Part shown: positions 40,412 to 49,467 of the stretch, in pieces
How positions within the stretch are numbered: the first letter of the stretch is position 1
How the letters are laid out: every line of letters starts with the position of its first letter
Assembly (NCBI GenBank): GCA_022835495.1
Contig: BQOK01000001.1
Location: 2,480,001-2,544,000, forward strand
Direction of reading: 5' to 3'
DNA: 64,000 nt
Origin: Oscillospiraceae bacterium
GTDB lineage: Bacteria > Bacillota > Clostridia > Oscillospirales > Ruminococcaceae
Notes under the pieces: model-generated
Told to the model about the DNA's origin: nothing
The model's database searches: none
The model's input: only the letters and a program-made list of their open reading frames with translations
Made by a program: the position numbers and the translations under genes

Positions 40412-41977
40412 ATGGCAATGCAGCGCGTGCGCAAGGCCCGCCGCAAGCTTGGGCGCGGGCTTTTAACCCGCACGTTTTTCTTTGTGGTGCTGCTGGCGCT
40501 GCAAATCCTTATGGTCTGCGGCATCACCTGGGCGCTGGGGCGCTACTCGGCCGTCGCCTACATGTTCCTCATGGCGTTCAGCGTGCTCGCCGTGGTAACC
40601 CTGCTGGACAAGGACCGCATCAATCCGGTATACAAGCTCATGTGGGTCACCATCATCACAATGATGCCGCCCATGGGCGCTTTATTTTATCTGTTCTGGG
40701 GCCACCGGAACACCAACAACCGCCACGCCCGCCGCATGGAGGGCATTTCCGGCCGCATCACCCGCACCCTGCCCCAGGACCCTGAACCGCTGCGCCGCCT
40801 GCGCCTGGCCGATCAGGGCCTTGCCCGCAGCGCCCAGTACCTGATTCAAAATGCCGGCGCCCCCCTTTACGCCGATACCATGAGCGAGTATTACGCCTGG
40901 GGGCAGGACTTTTTCCCCCGCTTTCTCGAGGAGCTGAAAAAGGCCGAGCACTTTATTTTTATGGAGTATTTTATCCTGAAGCCCGGCTATATGTGGGACA
41001 CCACCCTGGAGCTGCTCAAGGAAAAAGCCGCCGCCGGGGTGGACGTGCGCCTCTTGTACGACGCTTTCGGCTGCATGTTCACCCTGCCCGAGGATTATTA
41101 TCAGGACCTGCGGGAGGCGGGCATCCAGTGCTATCGGTTTGCGCCGCCCCGCTTTTCGCCCTATATGGCCGATTACACCATGCTCAACCACCGGGATCAC
41201 CGCAAGATCGCTGTAATCGACGGCAACGTGGGCTTTACCGGCGGACTGAATTTTGCTGATGAGTACATCAACCGCAAAAAACGGTTCGGCGTTTGGAAGG
41301 ATACCGGCCTCATGCTCAAGGGCAGCGGTGTGCACAGTCTCACCGCCCTCTTCCTGGAAATGTGGGATTTTACCGCCGGCACCACCAGCGATCCGTCCCA
41401 ATATGCCCCCACCCTGCGCTATTCGGCCGACGGGCTGGTACAGCCCTATGGCGACAGCCCCCTGGACGAGGAGAGCGTGGCCGAAAACGTCTATTTCAAC
41501 ATCCTGCACCAGGCCACCAATTATGTGTACATCGCCACCCCTTACCTTGTGGTGGACAACGAGATGATCACCAGCCTGCGCCTGATCGCCAAAAGCGGGG
41601 TGGATGTGCGCATCCTCACCCCGGGCATCCCGGACAAGTGGTATGTGTACTGGGTAACACAGAGCTATTACCCGGTGCTGCTGGAAGCGGGGGTGCGCAT
41701 TTACGAGTACACTCCCGGTTTCATCCACGCCAAAATGTACGTTTCGGATGACAAGACCGCCGTGGTGGGCAGCGCCAATATGGACTATCGCAGCCTTTAC
41801 CTCCACTTCGAGAACTGCTGTTCCTTCTACGGCGGGCAGATGGTGCAGGATGTCCGGCATGACCTGGAAGAGTGCATGGCGGTGAGCCACGAGGTCACAT
41901 TGGACGACGCGCGCCGCACCCCGCTGTTCAAGCGCCTGTTCCAGGTGGTGCTGCGCCTGTTTGCGCCGCTGCTGTAA
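40412..41977 (+). CDS. cls: Cardiolipin synthase (phospholipase D family)
   Basis: 521-residue membrane enzyme that joins two phosphatidylglycerols to cardiolipin. Two N-terminal membrane helices (about 22-42 and 48-66) and a third near 80-95 are followed by two HKD motifs: NHRDHRKIAVIDG near residue 268 and FIHAKMYVSDDKTAVVGSAN near 437. FLEMWDF and TPYLVVDNEMITSL are also typical. ATG 40412 follows GAGGGGGGATCACC. TATAAT (40362-40367) precedes it. Confidence 0.93.
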   Translation: MAMQRVRKARRKLGRGLLTRTFFFVVLLALQILMVCGITWALGRYSAVAYMFLMAFSVLAVVTLLDKDRINPVYKLMWVTIITMMPPMGALFYLFWGHRNTNNRHARRMEGISGRITRTLPQDPEPLRRLRLADQGLARSAQYLIQNAGAPLYADTMSEYYAWGQDFFPRFLEELKKAEHFIFMEYFILKPGYMWDTTLELLKEKAAAGVDVRLLYDAFGCMFTLPEDYYQDLREAGIQCYRFAPPRFSPYMADYTMLNHRDHRKIAVIDGNVGFTGGLNFADEYINRKKRFGVWKDTGLMLKGSGVHSLTALFLEMWDFTAGTTSDPSQYAPTLRYSADGLVQPYGDSPLDEESVAENVYFNILHQATNYVYIATPYLVVDNEMITSLRLIAKSGVDVRILTPGIPDKWYVYWVTQSYYPVLLEAGVRIYEYTPGFIHAKMYVSDDKTAVVGSANMDYRSLYLHFENCCSFYGGQMVQDVRHDLEECMAVSHEVTLDDARRTPLFKRLFQVVLRLFAPLL

Positions 41978-42031
41978 ACCGCGCCTTCCGGCCTGCGCCG
42001 GGCCGATCAAACATAAGAGGAGTTTTTGCAT

Positions 42032-42436
42032 ATGCGCATCGTTGTGATCGACGGCCAGGGCGGCGGCTTTGGCCGCGCCCTGATCGAAAAGCTGCGGGCT
42101 GCGGGCTGCCGGCAGGAGATCATTGCCGTTGGCACCAACGCCATGGCCACCAGCGCCATGCTCAAAGCGGGCGCCACCGCGGGCGCCACCGGCGAAAATG
42201 CCGTTATCGTAAACGCGGGCCGGGCGGACGTGCTGGCCGGCCCCCTGGGCCTTGTCATGGCAAACAGCCTGTTGGGCGAGTGCAGCCCCGCCATGGCCCT
42301 GGCCGTGGCAAACAGCACCGCGCAAAAGGTCCTCATCCCCGCCGGCAAGTGCGGCGCCGCAATCGCGGGGCTGCCGGAGCTGCCCCTGGCCGACTACATT
42401 GCCGACGCCGCCAAAAAAATCCTGGCGCTGCTGTGA
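42032..42436 (+). CDS. DUF3842 family protein
   Basis: 134-residue small cytoplasmic protein. IVVIDGQGGGFGRALIEKL at the start has a Rossmann-like nucleotide-binding look, and NAMATSAMLKAGA, TGENAVIVNAG and the ending LPLADYIADAAKKILALL fit DUF3842. Function unknown. AGAGGAG precedes ATG 42032; a TTG two codons earlier is less likely. A terminator follows. Confidence 0.9.
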   Translation: MRIVVIDGQGGGFGRALIEKLRAAGCRQEIIAVGTNAMATSAMLKAGATAGATGENAVIVNAGRADVLAGPLGLVMANSLLGECSPAMALAVANSTAQKVLIPAGKCGAAIAGLPELPLADYIADAAKKILALL

Positions 42437-42453
42437 CCCGCAGACAAGATCCC

Positions 42454-42495
42454 AAAAGCCCGGCCCGCTGCGTTTGCAGCCGGCCGGGCTTTTCT
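42454..42495 (+). terminator. Terminator after DUF3842
   Basis: AAAAGCCCGGCC / GGCCGGGCTTTT (42454-42465, 42482-42493), with an inner GCTGC/GCAGC. Confidence 0.87.
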
Positions 42496-42573
42496 TATGC
42501 TCTTCCAATAAAAAACAGCTTCAAACGCACCTTCATCCGCCCCGGGGCGCGGGCGGGCCCAAACGGTCCTCCC

Positions 42574-42915
42574 CTATTCCAAGGGCCTCTGTGCAGGGTT
42601 TGGGGCCGCCTGCCCGGGGGATTGTCTTGCCTTTTTGTGCTGATGCCCCAGCTGGTGCACATACACCGCCTGCCCCGCCACCAGAATGCCCTGCACAATG
42701 GCTGTAAACCCCGCGGTGGCCCATTCCTGCAGGGTGGCCGGCGCAGTGGTCGAAATCACCCACAGCAGCGCCAAAAACACCCCAAACGCCCCCAGCAGCA
42801 GCGGAATCAATGAATCCGGCACCTCCCGGCTGCGCTTCAGCCCGCTGCCCACCAGATACAGAACTGCCACCAGCAGCATCAGCTCAGGCCGGATATATCC
42901 CTCCAGCAGCTCCAT
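42574..42915 (-). CDS. Phage-holin-family small membrane protein
   Basis: 113 residues with three membrane segments: RPELMLLVAVLYLVG, SLIPLLLGAFGVFLALLWVIS and TAGFTAIVQGILVAGQAVYV, then a polar tail. This is the pattern of the phi29-like/Clostridia 'phage holin family' that lets lysins or small molecules cross the membrane. ATG 42915 begins just before ELLEGYIRPEL, where family members start; a GTG at 42972 would add 19 residues. There are no phage genes nearby, so it is either a relic or a host-adapted gene. Confidence 0.75.
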   Translation of the reverse strand: MELLEGYIRPELMLLVAVLYLVGSGLKRSREVPDSLIPLLLGAFGVFLALLWVISTTAPATLQEWATAGFTAIVQGILVAGQAVYVHQLGHQHKKARQSPGQAAPNPAQRPLE

Positions 42916-43011
42916 TCCCACGCGCAGCGCCCCCCATCCGTCTTTCCCTTCCAGCATATGGGGCTGCCGCACAGGTTATGCCGTTTTCGGGGCCGCCCTT
43001 CACGCCGCAAA

Positions 43012-43043
43012 CAAAAAGCGCCGCCCGGCTCGGGCCGGGCGGC
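43012..43043 (-). terminator. Terminator of the CarD gene
   Basis: GCCGCCCGG / CCGGGCGGC stem (43020-43028, 43035-43043), followed on the minus strand by CGCTTTTTGT. Confidence 0.84.
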
Positions 43044-43058
43044 AAAAAGCAAACACAA

Positions 43059-43577
43059 TTATTGCGGGAACATCGCGTCCTCCACCCGGCTTCGGATGTA
43101 TTCCTCCACCTGGTCCACCGGAATCTCCAGCGCCACGGCAAGCTCGCCGTGCAAAAGGCCCTCCGCCCGTTTCATATATTCCTGGTCGGTCTTGCCGGGC
43201 TTCTTTCCGCTGCCCGCCAAAGCCTGGTTTTTGCTGTACACGCTTTTGATCAGCTGCACCAGGTCGGCGCACTCGTGCGTGTTCAGGGTGGCCCGGTATT
43301 TGTCGGCCAGTGCGCGGGGGTCGAGGCCCTGGCAATTTTCCTCTTTGATCTCGGGGATCTGGGCAATCAGCGTTTCCGCCTCCTCCCGGGTCAGCACCGG
43401 CCGCATGAACACGGCGGTATCCACCGGGATATAGATAAAGCCGGAACCATACAGCGGGGCCAGCTTATAATACAGCCGTTCCTTATCCCCCGAAGAGAGA
43501 TGGTTTGCCGGGGCCACATCCTCCACCCTGCACACGCCCGTGTTTCCATAAACGATCAATTCGCCTTTGCAGAACAT
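43059..43577 (-). CDS. CarD/CdnL-family RNA polymerase-binding regulator
   Basis: 172 residues. The N-terminal RNA-polymerase-interacting (TRCF-like) domain starts FCKGELIVYGNTGVCRVEDV and includes YYKLAPLYGSGFIYIPVDT; the helical C-terminal domain contains the TLNTHECADLVQLIKSVYSK region. CarD proteins stabilise open promoter complexes. ATG 43577 follows GAAGGAG; upstream in-frame sequence lacks conserved residues. Confidence 0.9.
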   Translation of the reverse strand: MFCKGELIVYGNTGVCRVEDVAPANHLSSGDKERLYYKLAPLYGSGFIYIPVDTAVFMRPVLTREEAETLIAQIPEIKEENCQGLDPRALADKYRATLNTHECADLVQLIKSVYSKNQALAGSGKKPGKTDQEYMKRAEGLLHGELAVALEIPVDQVEEYIRSRVEDAMFPQ

Positions 43578-43719
43578 CTTTCGCTCCTTCCGCCTCGCTT
43601 GCCTGCGCGCCGGGCCAGCGCCCGCGCGTTCTTTTGATCTTGCATATAGTTCTATTATAGCACAGTCCGGGGGCGAAATGTAAGCCAAAAGGATAACAAA
43701 ACCCTGCGCGGCCCGCCCT

Positions 43720-44883
43720 TCAGCCGGGCTTTGCCGGTTCTTGCTGCCCGGCGGCGCCCCCCGGCAGCGCAGCGCCGTCCCCCGTTTCCGGCCGCAGCCG
43801 GTGGCCCGGCGCAGCCGCCTGCCGCACTGCGCGCCCCGCGCTCGAGGCCAAGGCGCTCAGCACCCGCAGCAGCATCGCCCGGGTCTTTTCGTCCACCCCG
43901 GTCATGGCGCGCACCAGCACCCGCGCATTGTGCGGGTCCACCAACTGGCGCACCGTCACCGCGCCGGTGGCTTCAAGCACCCCGAACACCGCGTCCACAA
44001 ACCGCTCCCGCTCCTCGCGGGTAAGGCCGGCCAGCCAATCCTTTAAAGCGCGATCCACCAGCCGGCTGCCCGCCGTGACCTGTTCCAGCCGCACAAAATC
44101 CGGCCCCAGCACCTGCCAGGTATAGGGGTCGTGCTGCATGATCCCCACCTGGTCGCTGCGCACCACGGTATAATCGTCGCCGTGGCCCATCAGCATCCCC
44201 ACGATCGAGGTCTGGGGCACAAAGGCCTGCACCCGGGGCAAAATGTTCCGGTATCCCCCGGCTTCCAGCACCTCCGGCGCAAAGCCGGGCCCGTCGTTGT
44301 TGAATACCGCTTCAATGCGCGCCTGGGTTTCGGGCGCGCAAAAAGCCCCGGCATACACCGCCAAATTGCCGCCCTTCGAGTGGCCGCCCAGCCGCAGCGG
44401 CCCGGGCGCCATGCCAGCCGCCCGTTCCAGGTATTGCACGGCGCGTCGCTGCCCCGCCACCACTGGGGCAAAGCTCATATTGAGATCCTCTTTCCAGCCC
44501 ACCAGGGTGTTATCGGTCCCCCGGTAGGCAACAAACACCGCGCCGTCTCCCGTAAGGGCGGTAAACGCGCCGAACTGCATTTCGCGGCGGGGGTCCACGC
44601 ACTCCTCGCAGGCCAGCAGCCGCATCCCGCAAAACCTGGCCGAGCCTGCAAGCGCCTCCAGCAGCCGCCGGTCGGTCCCGTTGCGCGCGCCGGGCTCGCC
44701 CTCCCCGCGCGCCAGCAGCGCCTGTGCGGCCGTGCCAAGCTCCACCGCTTCACCGCCGGGCGCCGCATCCCCAAAGCTCATATAGGCCAGCACGCTCAGG
44801 ATCAGCGCGTCCACACAATTAAAGGGGCTCTGTGCCAGGGTCAGCTCGCCCCGCCATGCCAGGTAATCAAACACATCAGCCAT
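43720..44883 (-). CDS. DUF2974 alpha/beta hydrolase (Mbeg1-like)
   Basis: 387 residues. Residues 1-40 (VFDYLAWRGELTLAQSPFN, CVDALILSVLAYMSF) are the family's hallmark start. A lipase-like core follows with VFVAYRGTDNTLVGWKEDLNM and the nucleophile elbow LGGHSKGGNLAVYAG (Ser near 178). Members are assumed lipases or esterases of unknown substrate. There is no signal peptide. The last 40 residues are Ala/Gly/Pro-rich. GAGGCGAAGAGA precedes ATG 44883. Confidence 0.88.
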   Translation of the reverse strand: MADVFDYLAWRGELTLAQSPFNCVDALILSVLAYMSFGDAAPGGEAVELGTAAQALLARGEGEPGARNGTDRRLLEALAGSARFCGMRLLACEECVDPRREMQFGAFTALTGDGAVFVAYRGTDNTLVGWKEDLNMSFAPVVAGQRRAVQYLERAAGMAPGPLRLGGHSKGGNLAVYAGAFCAPETQARIEAVFNNDGPGFAPEVLEAGGYRNILPRVQAFVPQTSIVGMLMGHGDDYTVVRSDQVGIMQHDPYTWQVLGPDFVRLEQVTAGSRLVDRALKDWLAGLTREERERFVDAVFGVLEATGAVTVRQLVDPHNARVLVRAMTGVDEKTRAMLLRVLSALASSAGRAVRQAAAPGHRLRPETGDGAALPGGAAGQQEPAKPG

Positions 44884-44954
44884 ATTCTCTTCGCCTCTTT
44901 CCGCGCCCCTGCGCCGCTGTTTCCAGCATAGCACCGCCGGGCTCTTTGTGCAAC

Positions 44955-44991
44955 GAAAAAGCGCCGCCGCGTTCGCGGCGGGCGCTTTTTT
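44955..44991 (-). terminator. Terminator of the sigma/DUF4179 operon
   Basis: GC-rich stem GCGCCGCCGCG / CGCGGCGGGCGC with one bulge, flanked by A and T runs on both sides. Confidence 0.83.
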
Positions 44992-45007
44992 AAAATCAGC
45001 GGCTTTT

Positions 45008-46414
45008 TTATGGGGCCGTCCGCTCCATGGGCAGTTCCCTGCCGTTCAGCAGCACCCGGTCCACCTGGGCAAGGTCAATCACCTCGTCGAACACATTGTG
45101 GCACACAATGTCCTCCCCGTTGGTACTGGTGCTGACACTGCTGGCGCGCACCTCGGCGCCGTTTTTCAGGAACACCCGCACCTCGGCGGACTGGCTCTCG
45201 GCGCGCATTTCCCCTGTGCCGGTCATCGTCACCGCCACGGGCGACACCTGCACGCTGGTCAGGATCCAGGGCTGCATATCCTCATTGCATTCAAAGCGCA
45301 GCGCGTCGCTGGCCTCTTCCAATTTAAAGGTAGTCGACCAGCTGCCCTCCACAAAGCTGCGGTAGGTTATGCGGTCAACCATGATACGCAGGCTTCCGGG
45401 ATCTGCAATCTCCCTTGGCGGGATCAGCACATATTCGGTCAGGTCGTTGTAAGACTGAAAGCGCCCCATCTCGTGCCGCTCGCCCAGCTCCATATTTACC
45501 TGGGTGCAGTCCACCGGCTCCCCCGCCGCCGTTTCCAGCGAAAAATACAGCCGGTTTACCCGGCCCATGCCCTCGTCCGGCGCCACCTGAACATGTACCT
45601 GGCCGTCCACCACACCGGCGGCGGTCACAGCAGCCCAATCCACCCCTGGCAGGCTCACCGGCTCGCTCCAGCCCTTCAGCGCGGGCATCTTGCCGCTTTC
45701 CAAAAGCCTGCTGAACCGGTCCATCTCCGGGCCGCCCACCATGCTGCCCGCCAAATTCTGGGGGTACTGAATGGCCGCGTCGCCCGTGGCGGCCCGCAGG
45801 CTCGCCACCGTGTAACCGCTGTAGGTGGGCGCATGCCGGTCCTCCCCGCTCAGGATGGACTTGCTGCTCACCGTGATCTTTTTGCCCGCCATGCTCTCGC
45901 TGGCGTCGGCCACCAGGCGCAGCACCGTGGTGCCTGTGGCGGCGTCGTAGTCCACCACCTCGCCCCGCGTAAAGTTCGCGCCGGATATCTCAGAATCATA
46001 CAGCTGGCTGGTGGGTTCCACCCGGCCCTGGCCCGCGGTGTCCTGCAAACTCAAAAACACCACTGCCACCTGGCCGTCGTTCACAGCCGCCAGCACTTCC
46101 ATGCGGATGCCCTGGTCTTCGCTGACCTGGTTGATGGGCTGCAGCTGCTGCAGCGTTTCAGCCCCCAGAATGGAAAGGCTCTGGCGCAGCTCCGGCGCAG
46201 CGGCCAGCACCCCGCCGCCAATCGAAAAGGCCACGGCAAACGCCGCCGCCACGGCCAGCACACGGCGCAGCGGGCGCGCGGCGCGCCGGGGCGGCGCCAC
46301 CGCCACAGTAGGCCTGCATTGGGCCAGGATAGCCTGCTTTTGGGCGGCATCCAGTTGGATGCCGCCGAGGCCGCTGTCGACAGCGGCGCGGACGGTTTCG
46401 TCACAAATCTTCAT
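45008..46414 (-). CDS. DUF4179 membrane protein, probable anti-sigma partner
   Basis: 468 residues. The cytoplasmic N terminus (MKICDETVRAAVDSGLGGIQ, about 55 residues) precedes one membrane segment (about 50-72: RVLAVAAAFAVAFSIGGGVL) and a long outside domain of beta character. This is the layout of DUF4179 proteins, which occur beside sigma factors and are thought to hold them at the membrane. It starts 14 bases inside the sigma gene's 3' end, so translation is coupled. GGAGGGCCGT precedes ATG 46414. The signal it detects is unknown. Confidence 0.83.
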   Translation of the reverse strand: MKICDETVRAAVDSGLGGIQLDAAQKQAILAQCRPTVAVAPPRRAARPLRRVLAVAAAFAVAFSIGGGVLAAAPELRQSLSILGAETLQQLQPINQVSEDQGIRMEVLAAVNDGQVAVVFLSLQDTAGQGRVEPTSQLYDSEISGANFTRGEVVDYDAATGTTVLRLVADASESMAGKKITVSSKSILSGEDRHAPTYSGYTVASLRAATGDAAIQYPQNLAGSMVGGPEMDRFSRLLESGKMPALKGWSEPVSLPGVDWAAVTAAGVVDGQVHVQVAPDEGMGRVNRLYFSLETAAGEPVDCTQVNMELGERHEMGRFQSYNDLTEYVLIPPREIADPGSLRIMVDRITYRSFVEGSWSTTFKLEEASDALRFECNEDMQPWILTSVQVSPVAVTMTGTGEMRAESQSAEVRVFLKNGAEVRASSVSTSTNGEDIVCHNVFDEVIDLAQVDRVLLNGRELPMERTAP

Positions 46415-46916
46415 ACGGCCCTCCTTCCAAACGTTTTCGCAGCGCTTCGCGCGCACGGCGAAGCCGGATGCTCACGGTCGACTGGGGCGCCCCCAGTACC
46501 TCCGCAATCTCATTCACCCGCAGCTGCTGGTAATAATGCAGCAGAATCACTTCCCGATATTTGGGCTTCAGGGCCATGATCTCGGCCAAAAGCCGCCCCT
46601 CCTCGTTTTTCGGGGGATCCTCCGAGGCGGGCAGCTCGGGATACTGCTCCACCAGATTCACCTTTCGCTTCCAGGCGCTGCGCAGGTAGTCCTTGCACAC
46701 GTTCACGGTAACGCGCATCACCCAGGCTTTTTCCGCGGCGGGCCCGTCCATGGGGTGCCAGGCGCGGTAGATCTTGATAAAAGAGTCCTGCACCGCATCC
46801 TGCGCGAGATGCTGGTCGCCCAGGTAAACGCAGCACATGCGAAGCATCCCTGTACCGTATTGATCTACCATGCGCTCCATTTCAGAGGTAGGGCATACCT
46901 GCTCCTGCACCAACAT
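46401..46916 (-). CDS. Extracytoplasmic-function sigma-70 factor
   Basis: 171 residues. Region 2 (residues 12-80: MERMVDQYGTGMLRMCCVYL, AQDAVQDSFIKIYRAW, RVTVNVCKDYLRS) and region 4 (residues 112-165: LKPKYREVILLHYYQQLRVN, then ILGAPQSTVSIRLRRAREAL-like EVLGAPQSTVSIRLRRARE). It directs RNA polymerase to its own regulon and is held by the DUF4179 protein. GGGGGAGCGTGAGA precedes the ATG. A 9-base direct repeat lies 115-135 bases upstream. Confidence 0.92.
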   Translation of the reverse strand: MLVQEQVCPTSEMERMVDQYGTGMLRMCCVYLGDQHLAQDAVQDSFIKIYRAWHPMDGPAAEKAWVMRVTVNVCKDYLRSAWKRKVNLVEQYPELPASEDPPKNEEGRLLAEIMALKPKYREVILLHYYQQLRVNEIAEVLGAPQSTVSIRLRRAREALRKRLEGGPYEDL

Positions 46917-47030
46917 TTCTCACGCTCCCCCGCACGGGGGCCCATACGCACTAAGAACGTGCGAGCCCCGGGCAAATATTTCAATTTTCTAAAACTTCTT
47001 AACGCTTTCTGAACATTTTCGATACCCGGC

Positions 47031-47050
47031 CGTTACAACTTCGTTACAAC
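47031..47050 (-). repeat. Tandem CGTTACAAC repeat upstream of the sigma gene
   Basis: CGTTACAAC occurs at 47031-47039 and 47042-47050 (GTTGTAACG on the minus strand), an 11-base period, one DNA turn apart. Confidence 0.7.
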
Positions 47051-47076
47051 CCTGGTTGCAGCCCCAAACGGCAGTG

Positions 47077-47102
47077 CCCCGGCCGGGTTTTCCCGGCCGG
47101 GG
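47077..47102. terminator. Perfect inverted repeat downstream of clpE
   Basis: 11-bp stem CCCCGGCCGGG / CCCGGCCGGGG with loop TTTT, 9 bases after the clpE stop. It lacks a clear T run on the minus strand, so it is a weak terminator or a message-stabilising stem. Confidence 0.55.
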
Positions 47103-47110
47103 TCGCTGCG

Positions 47111-49411
47111 TTATTCTTTAAAGATCAGTTGGCCGTCCTGCGCGTCCAGGGTCACCGCAGCCCCCAGCACGCCCGCCACAAACCGCCCGGCCAGTTCGTC
47201 CTCGACCTTTTTGCGGATCACCCGGCGCAGATCCCGCGCGCCGAACTTCACCCCGCCGCACTCCTTCACCAGCGCCGCGCAGGCCTCGGGGGTATAGCTC
47301 AATTCAACGCCCTTGTCCAGCATGGGCTGCCTGTACTCGTCCAGCATCAGGCCCGCGATCCGGCAAAGGCTCTCTTCCGACAGGGGTTTAAAAGCCACCA
47401 CCTCGTCCACACGGCCCATAAACTCGGGCCGCAAAAATTCCGAAAGAGCTTTCATCGCCTTGTTTTCGCTCATCTGGGCCGCCGTTTTGTTAAAGCCGGT
47501 CTCGCCGCCTTTCTCGGTGCTGCCCGCGTTGCTGGTCATGCACACGACCGTGTTTTCAAAATTCACGGTGCGGCCCTGGCTGTCGGTGATGCGGCCCTCG
47601 TCCAAAATCTGCAGGAGAATGTTCATCACGTCCGGGTGGGCCTTTTCGATCTCGTCGAACAGCACCACGCTGTAAGGCCGGCGGCGCACCTGCTCGGTCA
47701 GCTGGCCCGCCTCGTCAAACCCCACGTAGCCCGGGGGCGCGCCGATCAGCCGGCTCACGGCGTGTTTCTCCATATACTCGCTCATATCAATGCGGATGAG
47801 CGGGTCCGGGGTGTCGAACAGCTGTTGGGCCAGCTGTTTTACAAGCTCGGTCTTGCCCACCCCCGTGGGCCCCACAAAGATAAAGCTGGCCGGCCGCCGC
47901 TTGCCCGAAAGGTCGGCCCGGGCGCGCTTCATGGCCTTTGCCACGGCCTCCACCGCTTCGTCCTGCCCAATAATGTGCGCCTTGAGGCCCTCCTCCAGCG
48001 CAAGCAGCTTTGCAAATTCGCTCTCTTTTACCTTTACCGCGGGGATGCCGGTCCACAGCTCAATGACCTTGGCCACGTCCTCCATCTCCACTTTAATGCC
48101 GCCCGCCTTGAGCTCCAGCTCAGGCAGACCCTCCCGCAGGCGGGCCAGCTCGGTCTTAATTTCGGCCAGCTTCTCGTAGTCCGGGCCCTTTTCGGCCTGT
48201 TCCTGGCTCAGCTCCTCCGCCTCCAGCATGGCCATCTGTTTGCGCGCCACAGCCAAGTCGCTGATCTCCGGGTGGCGCAGGTTGCAGCACGCGCAGGCCT
48301 CGTCCAAAAGGTCAATGGCCTTATCCGGCAAAAACCGGTCCGAGATATAGCGCTCGGCCAGGTTCACCGCCGCGGTCACGATGGTGTCCGGCACCTCCAC
48401 GCCATGGTGCTTTTCGTAATATTTTTTGATGCCCCGCAATACGCCGATGGCGTCCGCAATGCTGGGCTCGCCCACCTTCACCGGCTGGAAGCGGCGCTCC
48501 AGCGCCTGGTCCTTTTCGATATACTTGCGGTACTCGGCAAAGGTGGTGGCCCCGATCACCTGGATCTCCCCGCGCGAGAGCGCGGGCTTTAAGATGTTCC
48601 CCGCATTCATCGCCCCTTCGGAATCGCCCGCGCCGGTGATGTTGTGGATCTCATCAATGAACAGGATCACGTTGCCCAGGTGCTTGACCTCGTCGATCAG
48701 GCCCTTGACCCGCTGCTCGAACTGGCCGCGGAACTGGGTCCCGGCCACCAGGGCGGTCAGGTCCATCAAATACAGCTCCTTGCCCTTCAAACAGGCGGGC
48801 ACCGCGTCGCGCACAATGCGCTGGGCAATGCCCTCGGCAATGGCTGTTTTGCCCACGCCCGCCTCGCCGATCAGGCAGGGGTTGTTTTTCTGGCGGCGGG
48901 CCAGAATCTGGATGGTGCGGTAGATTTCCTGCTCCCGGCCGATGATCTCGTCCAGCCTGCCCGCGCGGGCCTTCGCCGTCAGCGACTCGCAGTATTTATC
49001 CAGGAATTTGGTCTTGCCGCCGCGCCGGCCGTTTTCCTTTTCCTGCTTTTTTTCCCGGTTCGCGCCAATGCCAAAGGGAAAGGTGGCGGATCCGCCGGGG
49101 GTAAAGCCCTCTTCGCCGCCGTCCTCTTCGCCGCCCTCGCCGGTTTCTTCCTCCCCGCCGCCCACCGGGCCGAAGGGGAACATTCCGGCCATGCCGTTTT
49201 CCCCGGCTTCCTCCATAAAGCTGCTCATGCGCTCCTCCATGCTCTCCAGGTCCTGGTCGGAAACGCCGAACTGCTTCATCAGGTCGTCCACCGGTTTGAT
49301 GCCCAGCTCCCGCGCGCAGGTAAGGCAGTATCCCTCCTGCTTGGGCTGGCCGTTTTCCAGTTTTTGCACGAACACGATAGCCGTGCGTTTTTTACAGCGT
49401 ACACAAAGCAT
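47111..49411 (-). CDS. clpE: ClpE-type AAA+ unfoldase
   Basis: 766 residues. The N terminus is a zinc finger (CVRCKK...CLTCAR), as in ClpE, in place of the double Clp-N domain. Residues 60-130 are a Gly/Glu-rich low-complexity linker. AAA-1 has Walker A LIGEAGVGKTAIAEG near 180 and the arginine-finger region; a short middle domain lies near 400-450. AAA-2 has FVGPTGVGKTELVKQL near 515, VLFDEIEKAHPDVMN, and the C-terminal D2-small region. It feeds damaged proteins to ClpP. I see no UVR segment, which many ClpE have. Promoter at 49468-49496. Confidence 0.9.
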   Translation of the reverse strand: MLCVRCKKRTAIVFVQKLENGQPKQEGYCLTCARELGIKPVDDLMKQFGVSDQDLESMEERMSSFMEEAGENGMAGMFPFGPVGGGEEETGEGGEEDGGEEGFTPGGSATFPFGIGANREKKQEKENGRRGGKTKFLDKYCESLTAKARAGRLDEIIGREQEIYRTIQILARRQKNNPCLIGEAGVGKTAIAEGIAQRIVRDAVPACLKGKELYLMDLTALVAGTQFRGQFEQRVKGLIDEVKHLGNVILFIDEIHNITGAGDSEGAMNAGNILKPALSRGEIQVIGATTFAEYRKYIEKDQALERRFQPVKVGEPSIADAIGVLRGIKKYYEKHHGVEVPDTIVTAAVNLAERYISDRFLPDKAIDLLDEACACCNLRHPEISDLAVARKQMAMLEAEELSQEQAEKGPDYEKLAEIKTELARLREGLPELELKAGGIKVEMEDVAKVIELWTGIPAVKVKESEFAKLLALEEGLKAHIIGQDEAVEAVAKAMKRARADLSGKRRPASFIFVGPTGVGKTELVKQLAQQLFDTPDPLIRIDMSEYMEKHAVSRLIGAPPGYVGFDEAGQLTEQVRRRPYSVVLFDEIEKAHPDVMNILLQILDEGRITDSQGRTVNFENTVVCMTSNAGSTEKGGETGFNKTAAQMSENKAMKALSEFLRPEFMGRVDEVVAFKPLSEESLCRIAGLMLDEYRQPMLDKGVELSYTPEACAALVKECGGVKFGARDLRRVIRKKVEDELAGRFVAGVLGAAVTLDAQDGQLIFKE

Positions 49412-49467
49412 AATCTCGATTTCCCTTTCTTTGGGGCGCCGGGCGTGCCGCCCGGCGGTATAGTGAT

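Noticed and set aside
42574-43577. A prophage remnant around the holin-like gene
   Set aside because: The neighbours are DUF3842 and CarD; no integrase, capsid, tail or lysin genes and no attachment repeats were seen.
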